Assembly: GCF_027942865.1 (NCBI RefSeq) | Contig: NC_134523.1 | Location: 455,116-519,115 of the forward strand | Origin: Odontesthes bonariensis | Lineage: Eukaryota; Chordata; Actinopteri; Atheriniformes; Atherinopsidae | Reading direction: 5' to 3' | Length of the DNA: 64,000 bases | Part shown: positions 1 through 13,700 of the stretch, piece after piece | How positions within the stretch are numbered: position 1 is the stretch's first letter | Layout: every line of letters starts with the position of its first letter | Translations under genes and position numbers: made by a program | The notes under the pieces: model-generated | Databases searched by the model: none | The model's input: the letters and a program-made list of their open reading frames with translations, nothing else | What the model was told of the DNA's origin: nothing

Positions 1-892
1 CTCAACATTTTTTTTAATATTTACAATGATTGTATTAACAACAACAATAATAATACCAATTCTAGTAAAAAATACTACTACTAACTAATAATAATAATAA
101 CAATAAATATAAATAAATGACTAAATAAACAAATCAATAAAAAAAATCAATCAATTTGATTGAACTCAGCAGTCACTGTTAAAAAGCCTTCTGGCTGTGG
201 GAACAAAGGACATGATGGACATGAACAAAGATATGATTAAAGAGATGAGTTCCTTTGGAACCAACAGCGACGTGTGATATTTAACTGAAGTGAAAAGTTT
301 TACAGTATTTCACTCAGAGAGCTGCTTTGTATCACAGCCAGGCTTATTTTCCTCTCACAGTAACAGCTGCAGTGTTTTTCTGTAGCGCCTGTACATCCTC
401 ATTCCCACGTGTCGCGGTGACCTCTGACAGAAACTCCGCCTTCAGCTTTTTGCCTCAGAAACTGAAACTTGTGTGAAACCTTTTTGTTTGTGAAAGTAGT
501 TCAAAGGTGAACAAACTCGGGTCCAAATGAATTTTTTTTACTGATTTCAGTCACAATAACAGAGTTATATTCTTTAGTTAAAGGTGCCATATTCTGACCT
601 TTTTTAACAATTTGGCACAATTCTCTGGGGTCTTTTTGAGATGTTTGAGACAGACTTTGGTTAAAATAGCTGTTGGTTTAAGCAGAGTTTGTCTCGTCTT
701 CGGGTGGAGTAAACTACGCCCTTTTAGTGAGTCCAGAGGAAAGTTTCTCATCACACTAATTAAATAATAATAAATCTGGAATTAAATCAGTTAAATCGGA
801 CGTTAGCTGCCATCAACAGCACAAGGAAATGCACTTATGATTTCTTGTGACCTGAAGTTCTTTTGCCTACCGATGTGGAACACACTGACTTC
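1..892. other. Non-coding flank, no gene seen
   Basis: AT-rich stretch with short runs of A, T and TAA triplets in the first 150 bases. No exon-like open frame with splice sites and no recognisable protein similarity was found on either strand. It ends at a retroposon-tail motif. Confidence 0.5.
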
Positions 893-935
893 TAAGTCGC
901 TTTGGATAAAAGTGTCCGCAGAATGACCCTAATGT
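850..935 (+). mobile_element. 3' tail of L2-type LINE or LINE-mobilised SINE
   Basis: The motif TAAGTCGCTTTGGATAAAAG at 893-912, followed by a GTCCGCAGAATGA-like segment, matches the conserved 3' end shared by teleost L2-type LINEs and the SINEs they mobilise. Such ends normally finish in a few copies of a short AATGTAATG-like repeat. Here the tail runs directly into the 5.9-kb array. The body of the element was not recognised upstream, so this is probably a 5'-truncated copy. Confidence 0.6.
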
Positions 936-3900
936 AATGTAATGTAACAGTAATGTAATGTAATGTAATGTAATAGTAATGTAATGTAATGTGATTTAAC
1001 AGTAATGTAATGTAATCTAATGTAATCTAATGTAACAGTAATGTAATGTAATGTAACAGTAAAGTAATGTAACAGTAATGTAATGTAATGTAACAGTAAT
1101 GTAATGTAATGTAATGTAACAGTAAAGTAATGTGATGTAACAGTGATGTAATGTGATGTAACAGTAATGTAATGTAATAGTAATGTAATGTAATCTAATG
1201 TAATCTAATGTAACAGTAATGTAATGTAATGTAACAATAAAGTAATGTAACAGTAATGTAACAGTAATGTAATGTAACAGTAATGTAATGTAATGTGATG
1301 TAATGTAATGTAACAGTAATGTAATGTGATGTAACAGTAATGTAATGTAATAGTAATGTAATGTAATCTAATGTAATGTAATGTAACAGTAAAGTAATGT
1401 AACAGTAATGTAATGTAACAGTAATGTAATGTAACAGTAATGTAACAGTAATGTAATGTAACAGTAATGTAATGTAATCTAATGTAATCTAATGTAACAG
1501 TAATGTAATGTAATGTAACAGTAATGTAATGTAACAGTAATGTAATGTAACAGTAATGTGATGTAATGTAACAGTAATGTAATGTAACAGTAATGTAATG
1601 TAACAGTAATGTGATGTAATGTAACAGTAATGTAATGTAACAGTAATGTAATGTAACAGTAATGTGATGTAATGTAACAGTAATGTAATGTAATGTAACA
1701 GTAAAGTATTGTAACAGTAATGTAATGTAACAGTAATGTAATGTAATGTAACAGTAATGTAATGTGATGTAACAGTAATGTAATGTAATAGTAATGTAAT
1801 GTAATCTAATGTAATGTAATGTAACAGTAAAGTAATGTAACAGTAATGTAATGTAACAGTAATGTAATGTAACAGTAATGTAACAGTAATGTAATGTAAC
1901 AGTAATGTAATGTAATCTAATGTAATCTAATGTAACAGTAATGTAATGTAATGTAACAGTAATGTAATGTAACAGTAATGTAATGTAACAGTAATGTGAT
2001 GTAATGTAACAGTAATGTAATGTAACAGTAATGTAATGTAACAGTAATGTGATGTAATGTAACAGTAATGTAATGTAACAGTAATGTAATGTAACAGTAA
2101 TGTGATGTAATGTAACAGTAATGTAATGTAATGTAACAGTAAAGTATTGTAACAGTAATGTAATGTAACAGTAATGTAATGTAATGTAACAGTAATGTAA
2201 CAGTAATGTAATGTAATGTAATATAACAATAATGTAATGTAATGTAATGTAACAGTAATGTAATGTAACAGTAATGTAATGTAATGTAACAGTAATGTAA
2301 CAGTAATGTAATGTAATGTAATATAACAGTAATGTAATGTAACAGTAATGTAACAGTAATGTAATGTAATGTAATGTAATGTAACAGTAATGTAATGTAA
2401 CAGTAATGTAATGTAATGTAACAGTAATGTAACAGTAATGTAATGTAATGTAATATAACAGTAATGTAACAGTAATGTAATGTAATGTAATGTAACAGTA
2501 ATGTAATGTAATGTAACAGTAATGTAACAGTAATGTAATGTAATGTAACAGTAATGTAACAGTAATGTAATGTAATGTAATGTAACAGTAATGTAATGTA
2601 ATGTAACAGTAATGTAATGTAATGTAACAGTAATGTAACAGTAATGTAATGTAATGTAATGTAACAGTAATGTAATGTAACAGTAATGTAACAGTAATGT
2701 AATGTAACAGTAATGTAATGTAACAGTAATGTAATGTAATATAACAGTAATGTAATGTAATGTAACAGTAATGTAACAGTAATGTAATGTAATGTAACAG
2801 TAATGTAATGTAATGTAACAGTAATGTAACAGTAATGTAATGTAATGTAACAGTAATGTAACAGTAATGTAATGTAATGTAACAGTAATGTAATGTAACA
2901 GTAATGTAATGTAATAGTAATGTAATGTAATGTAACAGTAATGTAATGTAATAGTAATGTAATGTAATGTAACAGTAATGTAACAGTAATGTAATGTAAT
3001 GTAATGTAACAGTAATGTAATGTAATGTAATGTAACAGTAATGTAATGTAATATAACAGTAATGTAATGTAATGTAACAGTAATGTAACAGTAATGTAAT
3101 GTAATGTAACAGTAATGTAATGTAACAGTAATGTAATGTAATAGTAATGTAATGTAATGTAACAGTAATGTAATGTAATAGTAATGTAATGTAATGTAAC
3201 AGTAATGTAATGTAATAGTAATGTAATGTAACAGTAAAGTATTGTAACAGTAATGTAATGTAACAGTAAAGTGATGTAATGTAACAGTAATGTAATGTAA
3301 CAGTAATGTAATGTAATGTAACAGTAATGTAATGTAATGTAATGTAACAGTAATGTAATCTAATCTAATCTAATGTAACAGTAATGTAATATAACAGTAA
3401 TGTAATGTAATGTAATGTAATGTAACAGTAATGTAATGTAACAGTAATGTGATGTAACAGTAACGTAATGTGATGTGATGTAATGTAACAGTAATGTAAT
3501 GTAATGTGATGTAATGTAATGTAACAGTAATGTAACAGTAATGTAATGTAATGTGATGTAATGTAATGTAATGTAACAGTAATGTGATGTAACAGTAATG
3601 TAATGTAATGTAATGTAACAGTAATGTAACAGTAATGTAATGTAACAGTAATGTAATGTAATGTGATGTAATGTAATGTAACAGTAATGTAACAGTAATG
3701 TAATGTAATGTGATGTAATGTAATGTAATGTAACAGTAATGTGATGTAACAGTAATGTAATGTAATGTAACAGTAATGTAATAGTAATGTGATGTAATGT
3801 AATGTAACAGTAATGTAATGTAATGTGATGTAATGTAATGTAACAGTAATGTAACAGTAATGTGATGTAATGTAATAGTAATGTGATGTAATGTAATGTG

Positions 3901-6867
3901 ATGTAATGTAATGTGATGTAATGTAATGTGATGTAATGTAACAGTAATGTGATGTAATGTAATGTAACAGTAATGTAACAGTAATGTGATGTAATGTAAT
4001 GTAACAGTAATGTAACAGTGATGTGATGTAATGTAACAGTAATGTGATGTAATGTAACAGTAATGTGATGTAATGTAATGTAACAGTAATGTAACAGTAA
4101 TGTAATGTGATGTAATGTAATGTAACAGTAATGTGATGTAATGTAATGTAACAGTAATGTAATGTAACAGTAATGTAATGTAATGTAACAGTAATGTAAT
4201 GTAACAGTAATGTAATGTAACAGTAACAGTAATGTAATGTAACAGTAATGTAATGTAACAGTAATGTAATGTAACAGTAATGTAATGTAATGTAACAGTA
4301 ATGTAATGTAACAGTAATGTAATGTAATGTAACAGTAATGTAATGTAACAGTAATGTAACAGTAATGTAACAGTAATGTGATGTAATGTAACAGTAATGT
4401 GATGTAATGTAATGTAACAGTAATGTAACAGTAATGTAATGTGATGTAATGTAATGTAACAGTAATGTAATGTAACAGTAATGTAATGTGATGTAATGTA
4501 ACAGTAATGTGATGTAATGTAATGTAACAGTAATGTAATGTAATGTAACAGTAATGTAATGTAACAGTAATGTAATGTAACAGTAATGTAATGTAACAGT
4601 AATGTGATGTAATGTAACAGTAATGTGATGTAATGTAATGTGATGTAATGTAACAGTAATGTAACAGTAATGTAATGTGATGTAATGTAATGTAACAGTA
4701 ATGTAACAGTAATGTAATGTAACAGTAATGTGATGTAATGTAACAGTAATGTAACAGTAATGTAATGTAACAGTAATGTAACAGTAATGTAATGTAATGT
4801 AACAGTAATGTGATGTAATGTAACAGTAATGTGATGTAATGTAATGTAACAGTAATGTAACAGTAATGTAATGTGATGTAATGTAACAGTAATGTGATGT
4901 AATGTAATGTAACAGTAATGTAATGTAATGTAACAGTAATGTAATGTAACAGTAATGTAATGTAACAGTAATGTGATGTAATGTAACAGTAATGTGATGT
5001 AATGTAATGTAACAGTAATGTAACAGTAATGTAATGTAATGTAACAGTAATGTAATGTAACAGTAATGTAATGTGATGTAATGTAACAGTAATGTGATGT
5101 AATGTAATGTAACAGTAATGTAATGTAACAGTAATGTAATGTAATGTAACAGTAATGTAATGTAACAGTAATGTGATGTAACAGTAATGTGAAGTAATGT
5201 AACAGTAATGTAATGTAACAGTAATGTGATGTAACAGTAATGTGATGTAATGTAACAGTAATGTAATGTAACAGTAATGTGATGTAAAAGTAATGTGATG
5301 TAATGTAATGTAACAGTAATGTAATGTGATGTAATGTAATGTAACAGTAATGTGATGTAATGTAATGTAACAGTAATGTAATGTAACAGTAATGTAATGT
5401 AATGTAACAGTAATGTAATGTAACAGTAATGTAATGTAACAGTAACAGTAATGTAATGTAACAGTAATGTAATGTAACAGTAATGTAATGTAACAGTAAT
5501 GTAATGTAATGTAACAGTAATGTAATGTAACAGTAATGTAATGTAATGTAACAGTAATGTAATGTAACAGTAATGTAACAGTAATGTAACAGTAATGTGA
5601 TGTAATGTAACAGTAATGTGATGTAATGTAATGTAACAGTAATGTAACAGTAATGTAATGTGATGTAATGTAATGTAACAGTAATGTAATGTAACAGTAA
5701 TGTAATGTGATGTAATGTAACAGTAATGTGATGTAATGTAATGTAACAGTAATGTAATGTAATGTAACAGTAATGTAATGTAACAGTAATGTAATGTAAC
5801 AGTAATGTAATGTAACAGTAATGTGATGTAATGTAACAGTAATGTGATGTAATGTAATGTGATGTAATGTAACAGTAATGTAACAGTAATGTAATGTGAT
5901 GTAATGTAATGTAACAGTAATGTAACAGTAATGTAATGTAACAGTAATGTGATGTAATGTAACAGTAATGTAACAGTAATGTAATGTAACAGTAATGTAA
6001 CAGTAATGTAATGTAATGTAACAGTAATGTGATGTAATGTAACAGTAATGTGATGTAATGTAATGTAACAGTAATGTAACAGTAATGTAATGTGATGTAA
6101 TGTAACAGTAATGTGATGTAATGTAATGTAACAGTAATGTAATGTAATGTAACAGTAATGTAATGTAACAGTAATGTAATGTAACAGTAATGTGATGTAA
6201 TGTAACAGTAATGTGATGTAATGTAATGTAACAGTAATGTAACAGTAATGTAATGTAATGTAACAGTAATGTAATGTAACAGTAATGTAATGTGATGTAA
6301 TGTAACAGTAATGTGATGTAATGTAATGTAAAAGTAATGTAATGTAACAGTAATGTAATGTAATGTAACAGTAATGTAATGTAACAGTAATGTGATGTAA
6401 CAGTAATGTGATGTAATGTAACAGTAATGTAATGTAACAGTAATGTGATGTAAAAGTAATGTGATGTAACAGTAATGTGATGTAATGTAACAGTAATGTA
6501 ATGTAACAGTAATGTGATGTAAAAGTAATGTGATGTAATGTAATGTAACAGTAATGTAATGTAACAGTAATGTAATGTAATGTAACAGTAATGTGATGTA
6601 ATGTAATGTAACAGTAATGTAATGTAATGTAACAGTAATGTGATGTAATGTAACAGTAATGTAATGTAACAGTAATGTGATGTAATGTAACAGTAATGTG
6701 ATGTAATGTAATGTAACAGTAATGTAATGTAACAGTAATGTGATGTAATGTAACAGTAATGTAATGTAACAGTAATGTGATGTAATGTAACAGTAATGTG
6801 ATGTAATGTAACAGTAATGTAATGTAACAGTAATGTAATGTAACAGTAATGTAATGTAACAGTAATG
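931..6867. repeat. 5.9-kb pentamer-based satellite (TGTAA/TAACAG)
   Basis: Nearly uninterrupted array of AATGTAATG blocks separated by TAACAGTAATG, with TGTGATG and TAATCTAATC variants. The units are 5 bp and 11 bp (5+6). Rare variants recur at a fixed distance: CAGTAACAGT at 4221 and 5440, and a double TGTGATG block at 4621 and 5840. Both pairs are 1219 bp apart, so a segment of about 1.2 kb was duplicated as one block. The array lacks in-frame stops on the minus strand, which creates a spurious open frame of about 1200 codons rich in HYITVTLHYC-like repeats. Nothing supports it being translated. Confidence 0.95.
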
Positions 6868-7124
6868 GACCAAGCCGGAGATGTACACAGCGTAACGTGA
6901 TGTTTCCTCAGCCCTCCTCTCTATGTACCTACACATGTTATACACCGTTGGAAAGCTAAAGCTCTTGAGATTTTTATGATGCGCCATTTCAAGATACAAT
7001 CATAACTGTGGACACAGTAAACACTTCGGTCAAACCAGTCGCAAATACAAAAAAACATGCAACTCACCTATGAAGCCTCACAGGATTCCAAGAACACCTA
7101 CAACTCCAACTCCTACTGTATTAA
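6868..7124. other. Short unique-looking spacer with a dispersed-repeat fragment
   Basis: A motif of about 30 bp beginning GGACCAAGCCGGAGA and ending CACAGCGTAAC lies right after the satellite. It recurs at 15742-15772, so it belongs to some dispersed repeat. No gene seen. Confidence 0.4.
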
Positions 7125-7250
7125 TGTTTTATAACAAGGTGTTATACTGTATTAATGTGTTATAGCAAGGTGTTATAACAACGTGTTATAACAGGGTGTT
7201 ATAACAGGGTGTTATACTGTATTAATGTGTTATAATAACGGGTTATCAGA
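7125..7250. repeat. Small outlying block of the 31-bp minisatellite
   Basis: Degenerate copies of the same GTGTTATACTGTATTAATG unit that fills fhl3 intron 4, located downstream of the fhl3 stop codon. It may be a separate seed of the array. Confidence 0.7.
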
Positions 7251-7546
7251 AATACTCATCGTGGATCTGGACGTGGGACAGAACAGTCAACCATGACCAA
7301 TCAAATGGTTCAAGAACAGCTTTAAGTTTCCTTTGAGTTTTAAAACGTTTAAACATTGTGTACATATTAACCTCATTATTATCATTAATGTTGTTCATCA
7401 GAGGTTTCAGTTACTGAGTTTTAACACCTGCTGATTTTTAATATGTCCTGAAACATAAAACATTTTTTTTGGGAGTCAGTAATTGAACTGCAGGTGATGT
7501 ACTGTTACAGTAAATAAACTTAGAGACGCAGAGAAGCGACGACACC

Positions 7547-7552
7547 TTTAAT
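7547..7552 (-). terminator. Candidate fhl3 poly(A) signal (ATTAAA)
   Basis: The minus strand reads ATTAAA about 208 nt after the fhl3 stop codon. No AATAAA was found on the minus strand between 7000 and 7740, so this variant hexamer is the best candidate. It is not confirmed. Confidence 0.3.
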
Positions 7553-7759
7553 TCTTTAAGCAAAATGTGAAAATAAAGAGAAACAATCAAAGATTACAAG
7601 ACATTTCTGCAGAGTTTGTTGGTACATGAATGCTGGAGAAGCTGGTAAGAGTTTAAAGTTGTAGATGCTGAGTTTGTTTTCACAGCGAGTGAATGAATGA
7701 AGCTGCAGGTTTCAGGTTTCCAAGTTCTCCCGCGGTGCTGGAGGTGCAGCTGGTGGCCG

Positions 7760-10700
7760 TCACTCGTCATCGTGGCAGTCTGTGCACAGAATCTGGCCCC
7801 GGTCGGGGAAGAAGCCGGAGCCCACCAGCGACACGGAGCAGTGGGAGCACTTAAAGCACGGCTGGTGCCACTGCCGGTCCTCAAAGGAAATATACTTCCC
7901 GTCTCCGAACCCTGCAAAGCAAACAAGCAGCAACAATAAAAAGGTTTTCTACTGTAATAATGCGTCATAACAAGGTGTTATACTGTAATAATGCGTCATA
8001 ACAAGGTGTTATACTGTATTAATGCGTCATAACAAGGTGTTATACTGTATTAATGCGTTATAAAAAGGTTTTATATTGTATTAATGCGTTATAACAAGGT
8101 GTTATACTGTGTTAATGCATTATAAAAAGGTTTTATACTGTATTAATGCGTTATAACAAGGTGTTATACTGTGTTAATGCATTATAAAAAGGTTTTATAC
8201 TGTAATAATGCGTTATAACAAGATGTTATACTGTATTAACGTGTTATAACAAGGTGTTATACTGTATTAATGCATCATAAAAAGGTTTTATACTGTATTA
8301 ACGTGTTATAACAAGGTGTTATACTGTGTTAACGTGTTATAACAAGGTGTTATACTGTATTAATGTGTTATAACAAGGTGTTATACTGTATTAATGCATC
8401 ATAAAAAGGTTTTATACTGTATTAACGTGTTATAACAAGGTGTTATACTGTATTAACGTGTTATAACAAGGTGTTATACTGTGTTAACGTGTTATAACAA
8501 GGTGTTATACTGTATTAATGCATTATAAAAAGGTTTTATACTGTAATAATGCGTTATAACAAGGTGTTATACTGTATTAACGTGTTATAACAAGGTGTTA
8601 TACTGTAATAATGCATTATAAAAAGGTTTTATACTGTACTAATGCGTTATAACAAGGTGTTATACTGTATTAACGTGTTATAAAAAGGTGTTATACTGTG
8701 TTAACGTGTTATAACAAGGTGTTATACTGTGTTAACGTGTTATAACAAGGTGTTATACTGTATTAATGCATCATAAAAAGGTTTTATACTGTATTAACGT
8801 GTTATAACAAGGTGTTATACTGTGTTAACGTGTTATAACAAGGTGTTATACTGTGTTAACGTGTTATAACAAGGTGTTATACTGTATTAACGTGTTATAA
8901 CAAGGTGTTATACTGTGTTAACGTGTTATAACAAGGTGTTATACTGTATTAATGCATTATAAAAAGGTTTTATACTGTAATAATGCGTTATAACAAGGTG
9001 TTATACTGTATTAACGTGTTATAACAAGGTGTTATACTGTAATAATGCATTATAAAAAGGTTTTATACTGTACTAATGCGTTATAACAAGGTGTTATACT
9101 GTATTAACGTGTTATAAAAAGGTGTTATACTGTGTTAACGTGTTATAACAAGGTGTTATACTGTGTTAACGTGTTATAACAAGGTGTTACACTGTATTAA
9201 TGTGTTATAACAAGGTGTTACACTGTATTAATGTGTTATAACAAGGTGTTATACTGTATTAATGTGTTATAACAAGGTGTTACACTGTATTAATGTGTTA
9301 TAACAAGGTGTTATACTGTATTAATGTGTTATAACAAGGTGTTATACTATAGAAATCAGATGTGGGACTCTTTATTCAGGGTGGGGCCCATCTCACCTGT
9401 GATGGCCGTGTTGCAGCCGGCGCACTTCTTGGCGTACAGACTGCTGAAGCACTTGATGCAGTACGGACTCTCCCCCTGCGAGGTGAAGGGTTGGCCGGCC
9501 AGCGGGGCTTTGCAGCCCGTGCACAGGAAGCACTCTTTGTGCCACACCTCGTCCCTGTAGGTCACGCCTCCTTTGGTCAGAGCCTGCGGGACACACACCG
9601 GAGCAGAAAGTCCAAAGTTAATGAGTGTGAAGCTGAGGAACTCATGTTAAACCAAACAGATCCACTTTAAGAAACGATTATTTCTGAAAACTCTCAGACA
9701 AGAAGCTGAGCTTCAGGTGAAACACGTCAGAAAGCAGCCAGAGGCTACTTTAGATTAAAAGTTTCAGGCTTCTGATGAGTTTTAAGTTTTGTTTCTTCAT
9801 CAAATAAAAGAAGAAGTCGTGAAAAGCTGCTGGTTGGTCATCTTTACCTGCAGAAACCATTGTTTCTATTTTACTATGGCTGGGCAACGATTAACATGTT
9901 TAATCTAATTAATCACATGATTTCCCTGATTAATCACGATTAATCGCATTTGTACGCAGAATCCAAAAATGAATCCAAAAGTAGCGTATAGCTTTTAGCA
10001 TTTAGCTTTATTTTAAATGTGCTGCCATATGAATGAAAGTGCCATAACATTTGTTGTGCAAACACACTTTTAACATCAGCATCTTTCTGTAGTTTTTATG
10101 TAGAAGCCTCGCTCCACTGTCTGTTTCCTTGAATGACTTGCTGCTATCAGTTGTGTGTTTTGCCTTTAAGTGATATTTTAGACTGGAACTACTACGCTGA
10201 GAAGACAATTCAACTTGGCAGAGTTTACAGATGACTTTGGTTCTGTCGACTCCGCCGTCTGGAAGAACTTTAACATGAAAATGGCCGAGTAAAAGTTCCG
10301 TACCCTTCTCCATGTTTGGTGGATCCGCCGATTACTTTCTTTTCCTGTTCCACAGCAGACAGCAGCAGACTTTTACAAAATAAAAGCCTGTGAGCAGCAG
10401 ACTTTTACAAAATAAAAGCCTGTGAGCAACAGACTTTTACAAAATAAAAGCCTGTGAGCAGCAGACTTTTACAAAATAAAAGCCTGTGAGCAGCAGACTT
10501 TTACAAAATAAAAGCCTGTGAGCAACAGACTTTTACAAAATAAAAGCCTGTGAGCAACAGACTTTTACAAAATAAAAGCCTGTGAGCGACACACTTTTAC
10601 AAAATAAAAGCCTGTGAGCAACAGACTTTTACAAAATAAAAGCCTGTGAGCGACAGACTTTTACAGAATAAAAGCCTGTGAGCAGCAGACTTTTACAAAA

Positions 10701-13700
10701 TAAAAGCCTGTGAGCAACAGACTTTTACAAAATAAAAGCCTGTGAGCAACAGACTTTTACAAAATAAAAGCCTGTGAGCGACACACTTTTACAAAATAAA
10801 AGCCTGTGAGCAACAGACTTTTACAAAATAAAAGCCTGTGAGCGACACACTTTTACAAAATAAAAGCCTGTGAGCAACAGACTTTTACAAAATAAAAGCC
10901 TGTGAGCAACAGACTTTTACAAAATAAAAGCCTGTGAGCAACAGACTTTTACAAAATAAAAGCCTGTGAGCAACAGACTTTTACAAAATAAAAGCCTGTG
11001 AGCAACAGACTTTTACAAAATAAAAGCCTGTGAGCGACACACTTTTACAAAATAAAAGCCTGTGAGCAACAGACTTTTACAAAATAAAAGCCTGTGAGCG
11101 ACACACTTTTACAAAATAAAAGCCTGTGAGCAACAGACTTTTACAAAATAAAAGCCTGTGAGCAACAGACTTTTACAAAATAAAAGCCTGTGAGCGACAC
11201 ACTTTTACAAAATAAAAGCCTGTGAGCGACACACTTTTACAAAATAAAAGCCTGTGAGCGACAGACTTTTACAAAATAAAAGCCTGTGAGCAACAGACTT
11301 TTACAATAATAAAACAGGGGTGCTGCATGTTGTTCCCCCTCTCTCTGCCCCCTCCTTCCTGTCTCTCTGAACTTTCCTATCCGTTAAAGGCACAAAAGCC
11401 CCCCCAAAAAATAAAAATTGTTGTTTTTTAAAAAATAAACAAATAAAATAAAACCTGCGTTAAATCGCCATAAAATATTTATCGGCGTTAAATAATGAAC
11501 CAGCCCTACTTTAGACAAAGTCCCTCCTGAATGTGCAGGTTCTGCAGCCACATTGGGCCCATTTAGAGTCTGAAACGGAGCGCCTGCCTCACCTTCCTGC
11601 AGTGGCTGCACTGAGGGGCGACTCGGCCCTCGTAGCACGGCATGCAGTAGTAGTTGTTGTTGTCTGGGATGAAGGCCTCGGCCCCGATCGGCTTCTCGCA
11701 GCCGTGACACATGAAACAGTCCTCGTGCCACGTGGAGCCGTCGTACTCCAGCATCCTGGAGCCTGTGGGAGACATGAGCCCAGTTACCTCATCTCTGCGC
11801 TGTTTGGATAGGAAGGACATCTGATAACCAGACGACTCGAGCCGTTCTTACACTGCACAGCTACTCCGGCTTATCTCCCATCAAAACAACCCGACCGGCT
11901 GAAAGAAAGCAGGGCTGATTTTATTTATCCAGCTGCCTGAATAATCTGATTGGAGGCCGCCGGCCGGTTCCCACACGTGCACGAGCAGCACGCCTGGCTG
12001 CACAAGTTCAGAAAAGCAAGACTCGGTCATGCCTATGAAAGTGCACGTCGGAGCCTTTAATCAGTGGCCCGGTTTTAGGACTTCTGGGACCTGAAACGCA
12101 GCCCAGAGGCACGCCGGTGTTTTGAACATGAACTCGGCTGCTCCTTGGAGAAGCGGGTGAAGAGGGCAGCGGCTTCTAAAAGCATCTCAGGCTGATCAGA
12201 AACTGAGCAGCCTGTGAGCAACAGGCTTTTACAAAATAAAAGCCTGTGAGCAAAATACTTTTACAAAATAAAAGCCTGTGAGGAACAGACTTTTACAAAA
12301 TAAAAGCCTGTGAGCAACAGACTTTTACAAAATAAAAGCCTGTGAGGAACAGACTTTTACAAAATAAAAGCCTGTGAGCAACAGACTTTTACAAAATAAA
12401 AGCTTGTGAGCAAAAGACTTTTACAAAATAAAAGCCTGTGAGCAAAATACTTTTACAAAATAAAAGCCTGTGAGGAACAGACTTTTACAAAATAAAAGCT
12501 TGTGAGCAAAAGACTTTTACAAAATAAAAGCCTGTGAGCAAAATACTTTTACAAAATAAAAGCCTGTGAGCAACAGACTTTTACAAAATAAAAGCTGGTG
12601 AGCAACAGACTTTTACAAAATAAAAGCCTGTGAGCGACTTTTACAATAATAAAACAATAATAAAACAGGGTTGCTGCGTGTCGTTCCCCCTCTCTCTGCC
12701 CCCTGCTTCCTGTCTCTCTGAACTGTCCTATCTATTGAGCAGGTTTGTGGGCCTCTACCTGGCATGACGGTTTTGTCGCAGGCCGCACACTTGGAGGAAA
12801 ACTCGCTGCAGTAGCAGTCGCTGCACACCAGCGCCTCCTCCTGGCTGGTGAAGGACTCGTCAGCCAGAGAGCGGTCGCAGCGGAAACAGCGGAAGCAGTG
12901 GTCGTGGAAATATCTGTTCTCATAGAAGAGCTCCTGGAGGAAGTAGAGGGGCAGACAGAGAGGAAGCTGTCAGAAAACACATCAGATTTATCTCATTTGT
13001 TTTTATTACATGTATACCACCCTGAGAAGTTCACAGGCTGCACTGCGCCTGGTGTCAGATTTACTATTACAGAAATAACAGAGTTCAAAAACTTAACTGT
13101 AGAATGATAAAGTTTAATCACAGAAAGTGACTCCAACAGAACTGTGGAATATTTTTTAGACTTTTAATAAATATGATGTAATTCATCATCACTGAGGCTG
13201 GAATTCTGGATTATTTCCACAGACTCAGGGATGATTCTGATGATTTAAAACTTGACTTTACAGTTTTCTCTTCTCAGAACAATCTTAAAATGTTGCATGT
13301 TTGTCAGGATTCGGCCTCATAAAACACATCAGGCAGATTTAACCACAGAGCTTCATCATCATGTGACCATTTACAGAAACACTCACAGCTGAAATATGCT
13401 TGAAAACATTCCAGTAACACTGAGGTTTATTTAAAAACTGTCCTTTATAGTGTGTGTTTGCTTAAAGTTTGATGGATAAGCAGTTTGAGGAAATTATTCA
13501 GCTTGTTTAGAAGATAATTCAGTATATTTCTGATCGTTCTTCTACAGATGAATGCCTGCAGCTGTTGCTTTTGGACCTCTGCATGGAGAATAATGTTGAT
13601 CCACTGTCTTTATTCATAAACTGTGACATTTAAAGGGACTCAGAGTATTCATTCTCTGAACAAAAACTTCAGAGCAGTATTCATTGCTCACAGGAGGAGT

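Larger units (their letters stand above)
9875..11509 (-). mobile_element. hAT-like nonautonomous element, copy 1 (fhl3 intron 3)
   Basis: The left end reads GGCTGGGCAACGATTAA and the right end finishes TTAAATAATGAACCAGCCCT, imperfect inverted termini shared with the copies at 17742, 31542 and 39978. The minus strand encodes a 101-residue open frame (10008-10313) starting MEKGTELLLGHF, with a BED-type zinc finger: C-x2-C (CKLCQ) then H-x4-H (YHLKAKH). No catalytic transposase domain is present. A 32-bp minisatellite and a pyrimidine-rich SINE-type 3' region (11335-11400) lie between the finger and the right end. Confidence 0.75.

Noticed and set aside
3370-6999. 1209-codon open frame on the minus strand rich in LLLHYITVTLHYC repeats
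   Set aside because: It is a direct translation of the pentamer satellite, with no start context, splice evidence or unique sequence beyond a short non-repeat lead.
10360-11310. CRISPR-like regular repeats (32 bp)
   Set aside because: Units are directly abutting with no unique spacers, and the context is a vertebrate intron.
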